Assembly (NCBI GenBank): GCA_011032825.1 | Contig: JAADJZ010000036.1 | Span: 186,001 to 250,000 of the forward strand | DNA from: Massariosphaeria phaeospora | Taxonomy: Eukaryota > Ascomycota > Dothideomycetes > Pleosporales | DNA: 64,000 bases | Direction: 5' to 3' | In this document: positions 11,362 through 23,466 of the stretch, one piece after another | How the letters are laid out: every line of letters begins with the position of its first letter | How positions within the stretch are numbered: position 1 is the stretch's first letter | Notes under the pieces: generated by a model | The model's input: the letters and a program-made list of their open reading frames with translations, nothing else | Databases searched by the model: none | What the model was told of the DNA's origin: nothing | Made by a program: the position numbers and the translations under genes

Positions 11362-12531
11362 ATGAGTGACACGCACTGGATGAGCACTTCGCGTCGGGGT
11401 GCTGCCACGAGACCACGGAAACGCACCAGCACCGATATGTATGAGTATAGAAATGGTCAGGGCAAGGAAGCTCCGGTTCTTAACCAGGTCTTCCGAATCT
11501 TCACCAACTGGCCGATACAATGCATTCTCATCTTCGTTATCGGGCTGAGTATATTTAGGGCAAAGGTCCGCTTCGGGGCTGGCCATGGCGTACAGCAAAA
11601 AGAAATCATCCAAGATCATGCTCGTCAGATCAACATCGAAGATCATACTCGTCCAATCGACATCGGGAAGGTATTGGATAACAGCCGGAATATCAGTCGT
11701 GTCGCCACGCACGCGGACGTAGGCAGTCAACTCAGCGCCGTTATGATCGACAGCAAAGCGGACCTTCATCTGTTGCGGCAGCGAGTTCTTGCAAGCAGCT
11801 TCCCGAGGAAAAAGGAAGTAGCAGACGAGCTCCAGTGGATCTCAGGGAACATGACTTCGCTGCATGAGTAAGTGCAGTCCTCACCGTTCCCAACCGGTCT
11901 CATTAACGTACGCTTTAGAGACATGTCCGATTTACATTCCCGGGCATCCAAACTGTCTCAAACCGTGCGAAAGCATATTGAGAAAACAGGGGCCGCTCTC
12001 GTCAAAGTCAAGCAGGAACACGAAAGAGCCGGGCTAGCTCTCAGCGAAAAAGAGCTATATGCAACGGAGTCATTCGCCCAGCAGATCAAGCTCGAAGCAG
12101 ACGACGCAGGCAAAATGTACATTCGGGGAATGAGGATGACCTTGACATTGAAAGGAATCGATCCTGTCACAGGAAGCTTCAGGGATCAGGACCTCAAAGC
12201 ATCCATCCTCGCCGTAGGAACAGATCAAAGCTTTCTTCTCAGAGCCATTTGGGCCAAGATTTGGAACGCAGAATACAATGCATGTGCAGAGTACGACAGA
12301 TACAAGGACATACAGTCAAGGCTCGACAAGCTCTACCATCGTATTCGGGCCGAGGTGGACAAGTGCGCAGAGCTTCTTGACCATGTGGAAAACTACTACA
12401 AGCTGTTGTTGCGGAGTTCAGAGGAGGGTTTTAGCATGACTGAGAAGAGGCTGCGCGACACAATCGGAAAAATCGAAGGAGCCCTTGGAGAGAAGTTCAC
12501 AGTGCCACTGTTAAAGGGGAAGGCTGTTTGA
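11362..12531 (+). CDS. Single-TM, helix-rich protein of unknown function
   Basis: Two exons, 11362-11867 and 11919-12531 (372 aa). The 51-nt intron (GTAAGT donor, CATTAACG branch, TTTAG acceptor) joins NMTSLHE to DMSDLHSRASKLSQTV. The N terminus is polar and basic, one hydrophobic segment lies at about residues 48-66 (WPIQCILIFVIGLSIF), and the rest is charged and predicted helical, with heptad-like stretches around KHIEKTGAALVKVKQEHERA and the C-terminal KRLRDTIGKIEGALGEK. No enzyme motif is visible and I do not recognise the family. The layout (soluble N terminus, one TM, coiled-coil part) resembles the gene at 51.3-52.6 kb, but I see no clear sequence identity. It may be lineage-restricted. 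TIR elements of the same family flank it together with the kinase gene. Confidence 0.7.
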
Positions 12532-13967
12532 AATTGTATACTCCGAGATCGATGTTCACATGCCAGGGTCACTTCAGAAGGGGCAACGTTAACATTGTCT
12601 CATGCAAAGACCAGGCTTCCATGTATTCCATGTAATCTCTTGAAAAGTATTGGTAGATTGGTGGCTTGCAAGGAAGAATGGGGACCGAAATTGTGAGGTG
12701 GAGGCTACGATCGGGTAAAGAGAGGAAATGGGGTGACGTACAACATGTGGGGCCGAAGGGTACCTATATATAGGCTTAGACACCAATCACTTACGGAAAT
12801 ACGGTCTCCAGAACTAAGTCTGAACTTGATAGAATGCGACTCCTGACTAGAAAACTGAACTGTACCTTTATAAAGTTATGTTACTGCGTCGGCATGATTG
12901 TTTTGGAGGCACACGGATCATTCCCTTAGTTCCGGAGGTTCCGTAAGAGGGCGTGGTACAATATATAGGGCGAGGAGCGACTAGCGAGTTAGCCAGTCGG
13001 AAGGCGTCTAATCGTAACGTGTATGTATGACGAGTCTGCTAAATCTATGCCTTTGGCATGTGCAAATTTCTCAATCAGACTGTATTAGTGTAGGATCAAG
13101 ATGAAACAAGGATATGATGGTATTTGCTGAGAAGATACCGAAGACCATGACGACCGCGACGTGGCAGTAAGCAGTCGTGTGGTTGAAGACGAAGAAGCAC
13201 GCATGTTCAAATCAATGTCATGCGAAGGTGAGTTGAGGGTGTTCCTGTAAGGAAGTGGAGTGGAGACTATCACCGAATTCACCGAATCGTGCGGATGGAC
13301 ATCACCAGTGTTAGGAGCGGGAAAGAAGTGGGTAAAGGAGTGTGTATTGTTGTGATAAAGCAGCGCGCAAAGTATAATAGTTTTCTACTTGATTTTCCCC
13401 CGAAAACAAACGCAATTTTGATTAACAGATCCCGAGACCTCCAACCGCACAAAGCAAGCGTCTAGTCTGAAAGACGAACACGTAGGTCCCGCAGAAGACC
13501 CTCACCTTTCCAAACGTGCCGTACATACCATCGATTGAATTATTCGATTGTTGACTAGCCGTGTGAAATTGGCCGCAGAAACACCATAGTAGCTAGCAAC
13601 CTGGGAGAGCGACTGCGAGGTATGGCGGCGCGCGTTTGGCTGAGGCTGAGCGTTGTCTTCTATGACTTCATGTTTCGACACGAGGAGGTAAGACGAGTTC
13701 CCTGTACGTCACTAACGTAGCGGCACCAATGATTCGGTTGTTGATACAAGCTGCAGAGTGGGTGGCTCCTGAATGACCTGGAACTGTTCACCGTTTGTGG
13801 ACCCAGTACAGCCAAGGATGCTGGTGAATCGTGATTGAAGAACTCGTGGGAGCTCCTATGCGCCGCGGTTTCCTAGTGTGGTAGGTGAGAAGCGTTCCCG
13901 TCAAAAACACACTAGACATTGGCCGATGTCAAAAGACAACCTTCAAGTCTGTAGTTGATTCCAAAGA
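12532..13967. other. Intergenic with second family A TIR element
   Basis: This 1.4-kb spacer between the 3' ends of the one-TM protein gene and upf1 holds the family A element at 12790-12947. No gene is recognised; open frames are short. Confidence 0.6.
12790..12947. mobile_element. MITE-like TIR element, family A copy 2
   Basis: The left end CTTACGGAAATACGGTCTCC followed by AGAACTAAG and the right end CTTAGTTCCGGAGGTTCCGTAAG form an imperfect inverted repeat. The ends match the copy at 8502-8672 closely (shared CTTACGGAA, CGG..TC and GGAACTAA blocks), while the centres differ. It is about 158 bp and non-coding. No clear target-site duplication is visible, so one flank may have changed since insertion. 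Confidence 0.65.
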
Positions 13968-16900
13968 TCAATCGTAGGTCGGACCGCCGATCTGGCTTGC
14001 GAAAGCAGTCGACACACTGCGCGCATCGTCGTCTTCAAACCCGCCAAGTCCACCACGTATGCCACGATTCCCGCCAAATCCACTAGGCAGATTATCGGTG
14101 CGTCGGGTTGACTCAACGAAGCGGTTCAAGCGATCAGATTGACTCATTGAGGTAGGTTTGGGATAATCGCCGAGACTCAATCCTGTAAGACTGATACCTC
14201 CTGGGCCATCGGTAATGCTGCTCCTCGTATCGGCCTCGCTCGCCGCAACCGACTCACCCGCAACGCTGGGTGCCCCGTTGGCTTTACCCTTGAGACCTTG
14301 TCCGTTGCGACCAGGAAGTGGCCAACTCTCCTGGAAGCCTTGGAACATCGGAGGGAAATTGGAAGGCACGCCAACGCCACCGATGGCGGAGGAGTGGACT
14401 GATGACACATCATCAGGAATATATCCAACGATCGAGCTGTTGTCGTTGTACTCCTGACGGGCAGGTTTGTTCCCGTTCCACCCACCCGGGCGAGCTGAGG
14501 TCATAGCGTTGGCATGCTGGAACGCCATCTGGTAACGTTGCGGACCACGGTATGTCTGCTTTGGACGGCTGAACTGCAGCAACGAGACTTGGAGATTCGT
14601 CAACGGCCCTTCTACAAGGCAATTGCGTTCCTTGAAATGAAGGAGAAGATAGTGCCATAATGGATGCTTGGAGAGAACTTTCGGATTTCCGAGAATGACC
14701 AGACCATACTTGGCTCGAGTGAGGGCGACATTGAGACGACGAGGATCGCTCAAAAAGCCGATGCCTTGGTGGTCGTTGGAACGGACACAGGAGAGAACGA
14801 TGAAGTCCTTTTCGCGGCCTTGGAAAGCATCCACTGAAGCCACTTCAACTTCCTTGTAGGCCTCTTTCTTGAAGCTGCCGGTAGCCTGCATGGAGCTGAC
14901 TACGTAGCTGCGCTGACCCTCATAGGGCGTGATGATGCCAATGCCGCTGGGCTGTACACCTGCTTTGAAGAACCGAGTGACAATCTTTTCAACATTCGCG
15001 GCCTCCGTGCGGTTCAGGTAGGAGGTACCGGAAGCAGAGATTTCCTCTGCACCGATGTTGGACCAGAACATCATGGGATTGTCGGCCACTGGCCAGGGAA
15101 AGTCAACATCACGACGGACGCGCTGTTGCATAGTGACCCCGTTTTGCAGAGAACCTTCATAAAACATGTTGGATGGAAATTCGGACAAGCATGGATGCAT
15201 GCGATATTGCACCTGCAGGCGAATGGGACTACAGCCGAGAATGACCAAACGCTCGAAAAGCGATTGGTTTAGACCAGCTGTAGCGGCTTTCTTGTTCATA
15301 ATGACGGGTCCTAGTTGTTGATGGTCGCCCACAAGCACGACCTGCTTACAGCCAAGGACGAGAGGAATCATGCACTCGGGCTCGGCCGCTTGTGTCGACT
15401 CGTCAATAAGGACAGTCCTGAATTTCATCTTGGAGAGACGAGGATCTCCTGCACCAACACAGGTACAACAGATAACGTCAGCGGCCATGAGGATCTCGCG
15501 CTCAGCGGCTCTGGTAAGTTGCTTAAACTTCTTCTCGTCCTGGCTCGAGAGTTCACCAACATCGCTCTTGAGCTGGTTCAACTTGTTCAGCTCCACATTT
15601 GTGTCGTTCATGCGCACTTGCTCATGAAGAGAGAGGAAGCCGACCGGGGATTCGACGTCTTCCCTCGATTTAGCAGTCACGCGCACTGTCTTCAGCCCAG
15701 TAAAGTGGATGCGCTCGCATAGTTGGTCCACGGCGACGTTGGAGGGCGCACAGACCAGAATCGGCCCACCACTGATCTTGCACAGGTGGTAGATGATGGT
15801 AGCAGAAGTGACAGTCTTTCCAGTGCCAGGAGGACCTTGAATCAGACTGAGCGGTTTTTGCAACACACTCTTGACTGCGTTGATCTGACTGGCGTTCAGT
15901 TCGGGCAGGTTCGGAACACTCATCTTGCGAGGTATCGTAGTCTTCATAGGGGCAGATGCGACCTCATGCCCAAGGAGACGGTGGAAGATGTAGCCGGACA
16001 CGCTCATCTCATCGATGGCGAACGTCTTCATAGCGTGCTGCATGCGGTCGAACGAAGTCGCCTTCCACACGTAGTCGGCACTGAAGTTGTGCGTGCACTC
16101 GGTGGGCACAGACTTGTGATCGCCTTTGGTGCGTAGCTCGATAGTGACTTCGTCGGACTGGTTGTTGGGGATCTTGATGACGTAGCCGACACCCTCCCAG
16201 TGCGGGCGAAGCTCTCCGGTATACCTCAGCCGCATCTCGTCACCAACCGCGAGTTTGACATCGCCGAGCTCGAGTTTCGGGAGGACAAAGCTGGCCGTGT
16301 GTTTGTTGTTGAGACCGACGTCCCATCGGACTACTAGTCCGTCCTGGGACTGCGATTCTTTTAGTTTGCGGTCGTAGTCGGCTTCGATCTTGACAAGCGG
16401 GCCGAAGACGTTTTGGTACTGGAAAGCATCATCGTAGCGGAGCAGGACCTTTGCAATCGCCTCCTCTTGACCAGCGCCCTTCTCCAGGTCAGCAATCGTG
16501 GCGTTCGCATTATCCTTCCAGAGTTCTTCGAGCTTCGCAATCATCTGCGGGCTGAGGTGGCGTGCGCGGAGTTGCTCCTGGTCAGTCGGCGCAGGAACCA
16601 GCCAGGAGAGAAAGGAGCGGTCCTCGATGAGGGGCTGCCAGCGCGACGTGTCCCAGTTCATGTCTTTCTGCGAGGGCATGGCAGCGCAGGGCTGGCGGCA
16701 CAGCAGCACAACGACTGTGTCCGACTTGGCGGGAATGAAGCCCAGCAAGAAGACGTTCTTGGTGCCGCAGTTGTAGCACTCCAGCACCGTGTCGCCGAGC
16801 GAGGAGCGCGGGTGCAGCTGCACCTCCTTGTGGCGGGCACGCACGAGATGGTTGATGATGTGCGACGACGAAGTGTTGCCGCGGGCGCTGCAGAACCACT

Positions 16901-17286
16901 TGCTGCAGGAGAGGCACTTGACGACGCTGCCGGCGTTGTGGATTCCGCAGTATCTATGCACGTCGTAAGCCACGATTCGGAAGACATCATCTCCAGCCTA
17001 CTACTTACGCGCACGCGTGGGCGGGGAGCTCCACGTCCTCTTCAGCCTTCATGCTGGGCTGGCCGTTGGCACCGTCGACGGGCATGCTGGCCATGCTCTC
17101 CATATCGTCATCGTCGTAGACCTCTGTCTCTTCGTCGTCGTCCAGTCGCCGCCTCCGCGAGCCCGTCAGGGTGCCGCGGGAGAGATCGCCGTCGAGGATG
17201 CTCTCATCGTCGCCGGCGCCGGCGTTGATGGTGGCCGCCGAGTCGGACACCAGGTGGTTGCCCATGTGGGTGAAGGCGCCCTCCAT
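13968..17286 (-). CDS. nam7: Upf1/Nam7 RNA helicase of nonsense-mediated decay
   Basis: Two exons, 17286-17009 and 16953-13968 (1087 aa), joined by a 55-nt intron (GTAAGT donor, CATAG acceptor) that rebuilds the start of the Cys/His domain, [20 protein letters not shown]. Upf1 is a cytoplasmic 5'-3' ATP-dependent helicase that binds stalled termination complexes with Upf2/Upf3 and triggers decay of mRNAs with premature stops. An acidic N terminus precedes the CH zinc domain (about 90-210). The SF1 helicase core has Walker A GPPGTGKT (466-473), Walker B DEST (about 610-613), QYRMHP (about 675) and the late motif [20 protein letters not shown]. The C-terminal tail is Gly/Ser/Gln-rich and low complexity. 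Length matches fungal orthologues. A long open frame antisense to the 5' half is a coding shadow. Confidence 0.97.
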
Positions 17287-20200
17287 GGCAGGCAGGCCGT
17301 CGCGCGGACGTGGGCGTGGCGTTGTTGGGCCTTTTGCAGGGTTGGCGCGAAAAGAAAAGTTCGGGGGGGGCAGGACGGGCCGCAGCGGCGGGAAACTGTG
17401 GCAGTGTTAGACGATCGGTCTCAGTGCATCGCCGGCGGCAGAGGAAAGGGCGCAGGCGAAAGGGCGCGCGTGGAGAAGGTGGAGAGAGGTGGTGGTAGCG
17501 GTGGTGGTGGTGGAGGAGGAGGGTGGAGGGTTTGGCAGCGCTTGTCCTGAAGCGTCGGTGGGCTCCAAGTGGGCTGCCGTCGGAGATAAAATTTGCGGTC
17601 CGTGCGCAGATCGAGCTACCTACCTAACGAGCTACGGGCTACGTCAACCGTCAACCGTCGCGCTTTTGCATCGCACAACACCCGCTCGCCCCCAGCCGCC
17701 GGTCGACACGCACGCCGCTGCCGTGCTGCCGACGATACGCGAGAGGGGTGCGCCCTCATGTGACTGGCAATGGGCTCTGTCCAGCGGTATTGGCATCATG
17801 GTATATCTCTTCCTCATCTTACCCAAGTTATCCGTACTGTGCCGCGGAAGGCTACGACCTGAGGCTAACCTACTATTGGTGAACAGATTCCGAATCTTGA
17901 GCAGAACCACCATCGCCACCAGTTCTGCCACGAGATCTTGCAGTCAATCTTCCATTATTCAGTTTCCGTACCTCCGACTCCTGAACGTCGCCATCACCAA
18001 GATCGGTCCCGTAACTGCACCCATACGACACTTGATCTGAGCACTTCTTCGTCGAGTTGTATGCTGGAAGCCTCTGATATGTCAGGGTCGAGAAAGGGAG
18101 GTTTATGCTCGACCTCGACCTAGATTACGAGGGGGAATATTTCTGGTTGTCACTCTAGCTAAGAGAAGGAGATAATGGAGTGCGGTAGGATGCCAAGGCA
18201 GATGCACGCGCCAAATCCCGCATGTATACAGCTAGCAGAGGTCAGCTTGTCTCCTGCGACATTTCGGTTCATGTTCGGAGCAATGTGGCGGTACAAAGAG
18301 GTACTTGACACACAAAAGAAGACACTACGCCTGTGGCAAAACGTAATTGATCAGAACATGCCAAGTACTATCGCCGGATGCACCCCGACCATTCCGGACC
18401 TATCTGGCGACGCTACCACCCACGCGTGGGGGGTTTGAAGAAACGAGCTTCTAGAAAAGGAGGTCGAATACGCAGTGCGGGACTGGCCGGTTGATCGATC
18501 ACAAATTGAGAGTGAGTGCGGGGTGCAGGATTAGCGTCAACGATTGTTGGACACTGCATGGGGAGTGAAAGCGTAACAACTGGCACGAACTGCGTCCCCG
18601 GTTGCCACCGTATACTTGTGCTGACGGTCTGATGCATCACTCTCATCATGTCCGGATACTGCGTGTGTCGTTCGATATTAGCTGCAGCATCGCGCCTTGG
18701 CGCATTTACGTTCCAAGGCGGAACGGTCGGCCAACTCGAAGGACGAAGATAGACGACGAAGATGACCCGAAGAGATTGGCACTCTGCCCACGCAATCGAC
18801 CCCACCCTCGCGGATTTGATAACAGGGACGGACTACTTGATAATGTAGTGCTACCGAGCGGATGATAGAGTACATCGCTAATGCAACTTATGCAAGGTAA
18901 GATCGTTGCAAACTCTACTCCACACACTTACTTTGGGCCCGCCATCCGCTTGTTGCTGCACGCCATCCGCACCCCAGTCTTGTTTTTTGTTTTGCGTTGA
19001 TCTTCAAGCCGATTCCGGGGAGTAAACGTGGCAGTACAAGCTGGAGCCATTGTCTAATCAAATTACTTTCAAGCAGCCCAGCAGTTAATCAGCTACATAT
19101 AGCACTGCATCCGATCCCACTCGCGCATACTCGACCCTTGTCTTCGCGGACGAAAAGGCGCGAAGGAGTGATAACGCAATGCGGACCTTGGGCGACATGT
19201 GACTTCTATTTCTTGAGCGGCAAGAGCGCTCGCGGCAAAGTGTATTTGTTTTAGCTGCATATTTGGGGTCGAAACGATCTATTCCATGCTGCTGACCTGA
19301 TTTTGATTAGACCTGACTCGGCCGAAGCTGTCAGCTTAGACAACTCTGTGCACCGAGAGACTCTGTGAGAAGAGTGCACCGTGGCCAATAATCCAATAGT
19401 TTTAAGAATTCAGGTTGGGACGTACCTCGTCATTCATTATCGCTGAGATTCATCACATTAGGCAAGTCTTTTCCGGTCCAGAGTCCATATGCACGTGGCC
19501 AACAACTGTTCACTGGAGCCGTGTGTGATATTTGCATTGCAACTCTATGCAACTCTATGTCAAAAAGTGGCTAGTATGGAAGGGGGCGGTACGCCGGCGT
19601 TGTCTATGATTGGCATCGTATGCCTCTACCTTCAGACTTATCTAGAATATGCTGGTCATACCACATATTAAAAGATGGGGTGTTCTCACGCCATCCACTC
19701 GAACCCGTATTACCTGCAGGGGGTACGTCGCGAGACTTGCGTTTTTCCTATCTTCTTCCATATCTAGCTGTCAAGCCATCTCACTCCGTCAGTGATCCCG
19801 ATGACCGGAGGTTTATGTCTATGCCGGCTTGCGGTACAGCACGGTCTTACTCACATGATGCAGCGAGGCGAAGCACGCAGTCGCGGGGGCCCTTACCATG
19901 CATACATGGCACTAAGTTGGTATCGAGCTACGCTTCTCCTCACTTGGATGCAGTCTATGCAGATCGTACGCTTACCGCTCCACGTTCAGCTCAGGCGTCA
20001 GCTCACCACCACTACTCCTCACCGATCGCAGTCATGTAATACGATCTCATCTTGGGCGACATCGTCCCTGGCCCTCTAGTCAGCCAGCACCTCCACCTCC
20101 ATGTCCACCTTCGCACCTTGGGCTGGTCCATGCTCGCATCAAAGCTCCGAACCTATACGGTACTGACGGGTCCCTTGGTTGCGCAATGGACGCCAGTCAG

Positions 20201-23200
20201 AGCCAACTGAGACGACCTCGTCCTGCATGCCCTCATGTATTGCACCACACTCCAACCGCTATCTACGCTGTGCTACCGCACTTGGAGTCCTTCACCGGTG
20301 CAATTCTGTGCCTGGGGTAGCTGCTGCAGGCTCAACATGGAAGAAGCATAATCGGAGAGGGAGGCACAACATGGCAATTGTCACAACTGGGCCCAGGGCT
20401 AGGTCAAAAAGCCACTACACGCTATCTACATGCATTGCATGCTGTGCAACATAACATGACATGGCTCAACCTGGCCTACTTGCACAGTAACCTCTTGCGG
20501 GCCATGAACGGCAAGTGCCTATCATTGTCTGGCCCTACCTACCACCAACGCCAGGCGGCATCGTACTGCGGCTAACTGACTCGGCTTTGCATACCATTAC
20601 GCAAGAGTACGCGTTCACGCTTTGCTAGGTAACAGACTCGCTGCTTTGCTGGTTCCGTATCAATTCCCCAAGTCGCTCGAGCCGTCCGTGTCTTCTGCTG
20701 CGCCAGCGCATCCCGCCCTGTTCAGCTCGAATGATCCTAGACCAGCCCTGACTTAAGTCTGAGCTATTGATATCTGCGTAACGACGCAGCTGCATCTATG
20801 CGTATAGGTACGCGCAACAATGCGAAGTACATGCTCTGTCCCTACGTGCATCCGGCAAGGGACCCAGCGACATGCACCACGCCGAACGAACTACCCAATT
20901 GACCTGCCCTGACCCTCGTTCATCTGCGCCCATGACAACGGAATCCCCCGCAAAAGAAACCTGAGCTCAACATCAAGCCCCCTCATCGCTATCGACTCAC
21001 CGGCCTCGCGACCGTTGCCTCACTTTTCCCCTGTCGCACGTCGTGTCGTGCATGCGGCTTTCTAGTTAGTTGTCTCGTTCTGCCTTCGACATTTCCAGGT
21101 CCCCATTCACCGGCTGGTGGCTGGCGGGGGGAAGGCGGCTGCCCAGCCCGGGTGGTTACCAGACTGGCGTTCCCGCGTCGGCCGCTCGAGCCGCTCGAGT
21201 GCGATTGGGGACTGGGCCGAACCGTTGGCCGGGCCGAGCTGAAGCGAAGCGAGTGGGTGGTTTCACTGAACTGAACTGCGGTTCGCGCTGCAACCGCATC
21301 TGCACCTGCACCTGGACCAACCTTGGAACCAACCACTGCGCAACATGAGCGCTCGCCGCTGTCGAAGATAATTCACGCAGCTGAAACAGACCCGTTCGGA
21401 TTTAAGACCGGCGAATATCGAGACGACATGACCCTGCTGCCGCCTGCGTGGTTGTTCACTTGGACGAAGGGCTGAAGAGTAGCGTAGCGGCGACGCGATG
21501 CTAGGCGATGAGGTATGTACCTGTTCATCGGTGAAGGCGTGGGTGGGTTACACAGCTATCTATGGCTTCGACACTGCGGGACGGAGACGGATAACGCAAC
21601 ACAACGCAACGCACGGCACGGCACGCAACGACGAACGAGCGAGCGGGATCTTGAAGTTTTTGCTAAACTTCGGATGATGACTTAGGTAGCTGCTCGATTG
21701 GGCACATATATGATAGCATGTCGCGCTTCGCTCGCCTCTCGTCTGAAACGCGGACAACATATATGGGGAGCGGGAAGGTGCACGGCACGGGTGCGGGGCT
21801 TGGATGAATTAGTGGGGTGCGCGCGAGAGAGTGGCAAGAGGACACGTCTTGAATAGCTTCCCATCATCCCTAGGGCGATATCAATGACGGATGCTCGAAA
21901 CGACGTGCGTGGGCAGGAGCTGCACGGTACCAAGAGGTCCGAGAGTAGCAGGTAGTAAAAAGCTGGCTTGCGCAGCGAGATGGCAGATGTCAGAAATTAC
22001 AAAGGTATGCTATGCTGTCAGATCCATCCATCCATAGCCGGGACGGAGCAAAGTGTGCGTGCGTGCGTGCGTGCGTGCGCAAGATAATCGAGCGATAATC
22101 GAGCGATAATCGAGCGGGCCGGACGGGAGCGTTGTCGTAACTAGGAAGGTGCTTCAAGGGGGGAGGAGGGGAGAGTTTCTCGAGATTGAGATTTTCCAAC
22201 GACCACGTGGTTGGGCAATCATCAATTCAAGCGTCAGTCAATAGCCGGCCTCTATCGTCACAAGGGCAATCGGAAATTTTCTTTGCAATGTGATCATCGT
22301 GAGCAGCAGCAGCAGCAGCGATATGAGTCTGCCGACGCAATATCGGATCTTCAGATCGGAAAATATTTCCTATCTCAGAGAAAGAAAAAACACAACTTTT
22401 CCTTCCATGAGGGGGTTTTTGTTGCCATCGCCGGGCGAAACACATCCCTAGTAGCCCTAGAATTCTCGCCATCCAGCCGCAAAGAGAAAGAGAAGAAAAC
22501 CAACAGCAAATGTCCATTCGATGCTGGCAATAGAAAGTTGTGATGGATGCCCGCATACATGCCTCGCAAACAAGGGGTACCCGACCGACCGACCGACCAG
22601 ACCAGTTTCACCCCCAGGGGTTCAAAAGGTGGCGAAAGAAAAGATGGAGGAAAAAAGCAAACAAACAGATAGCCGCCCAGTACTATAAACTAATGCCGCT
22701 TGGGTCCCGTGTTATGTCGTACCCCATGCTCATCGAGAGCTGGGCCGAGCCGAGGTGCTGCAGGTGAGCGGGTAGAATATGCAAGTATCGGGGCATGCCA
22801 ATCGTGACGCACCGTGCCATTCCATCCCCTGCCATGCATTGATACAAATGAAAAGGTGAGAAGGGAGTTTTTACAATCAACGCTGATGTGGCAGGTGTGG
22901 CGACGAAGCCGCTGAAAAGGTGCCGAAATGTCTATGGGATATCCTGATTGTTCCTCCGTAGGGGAAGGGGGTTGCTGTGATGAGAGCCACCCCTCCGTGT
23001 GACCCCAACGCCAACAAAAATAAAAGCAGAGAGAAATTGGGGTATAATCTCGAAGAAAACCGGAAACTGGAGTACTGATCTGATTCTCCAGGCCGAGGCC
23101 AGCAACAGAATGCAAGCGCCACGGAAAATCAATCAAGTGTAGAAGGTAAAAGGAAATGTAACCGCTAGCTGAGCCGGTAAAGTTACAGTTGTTTGTGGTT

Positions 23201-23466
23201 GGTTGCGGCAAAGTCGGCTGCCGGGATCCAGAGTGCTTGCGCTTGTCGCGGGGTGGTCCATGAGGAGATGAAAGATGGAGGTACATATCATAGGTTGATC
23301 CAATGCGACAACAGGTAGGCGCGTGCGCCGACGCCCAGTACAAAGGCGGACGAATGAACAGTGTATGATGCAAAGGGTTAATCCCTGCTTCAACAGCGAT
23401 GAAAGCCTCGTCGTACACCACTGTTGTTGGCTGGAACGGGTGTTCACTTCTACAAGATTGCTTGCT
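17287..23466. other. 6.2-kb gene-poor interval
   Basis: No gene is recognisable between the upf1 start and the 3' end of the phospholipase C gene. The upf1-proximal part (17287-17550) is G/purine-rich on the plus strand and is probably its promoter and leader. The rest has only short overlapping frames. Simple repeats occur near 22055-22115. Non-coding transcripts or very small genes cannot be excluded from sequence alone. Confidence 0.55.
22055..22115. repeat. Adjacent microsatellite and 11-bp minisatellite
   Basis: A (GTGC)n run of about six units at 22055-22079 is followed at once by three perfect copies of the 11-mer GATAATCGAGC (22083-22115). Both lie about 1.35 kb beyond the 3' end of the phospholipase C gene. 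Confidence 0.9.

Noticed and set aside
16413..17228. Long open frame on the plus strand across the 5' half of upf1
   Set aside because: It is antisense to well-conserved helicase coding sequence, has no start context and its protein is Arg/Leu/Ala-rich as expected of a GC-driven shadow.
22690..23421. 243-codon minus-strand frame next to plc1
   Set aside because: It lies just 3' of plc1, has no recognisable domain, and its residue mix (rich in Ser, His, Pro, Cys) is not protein-like.
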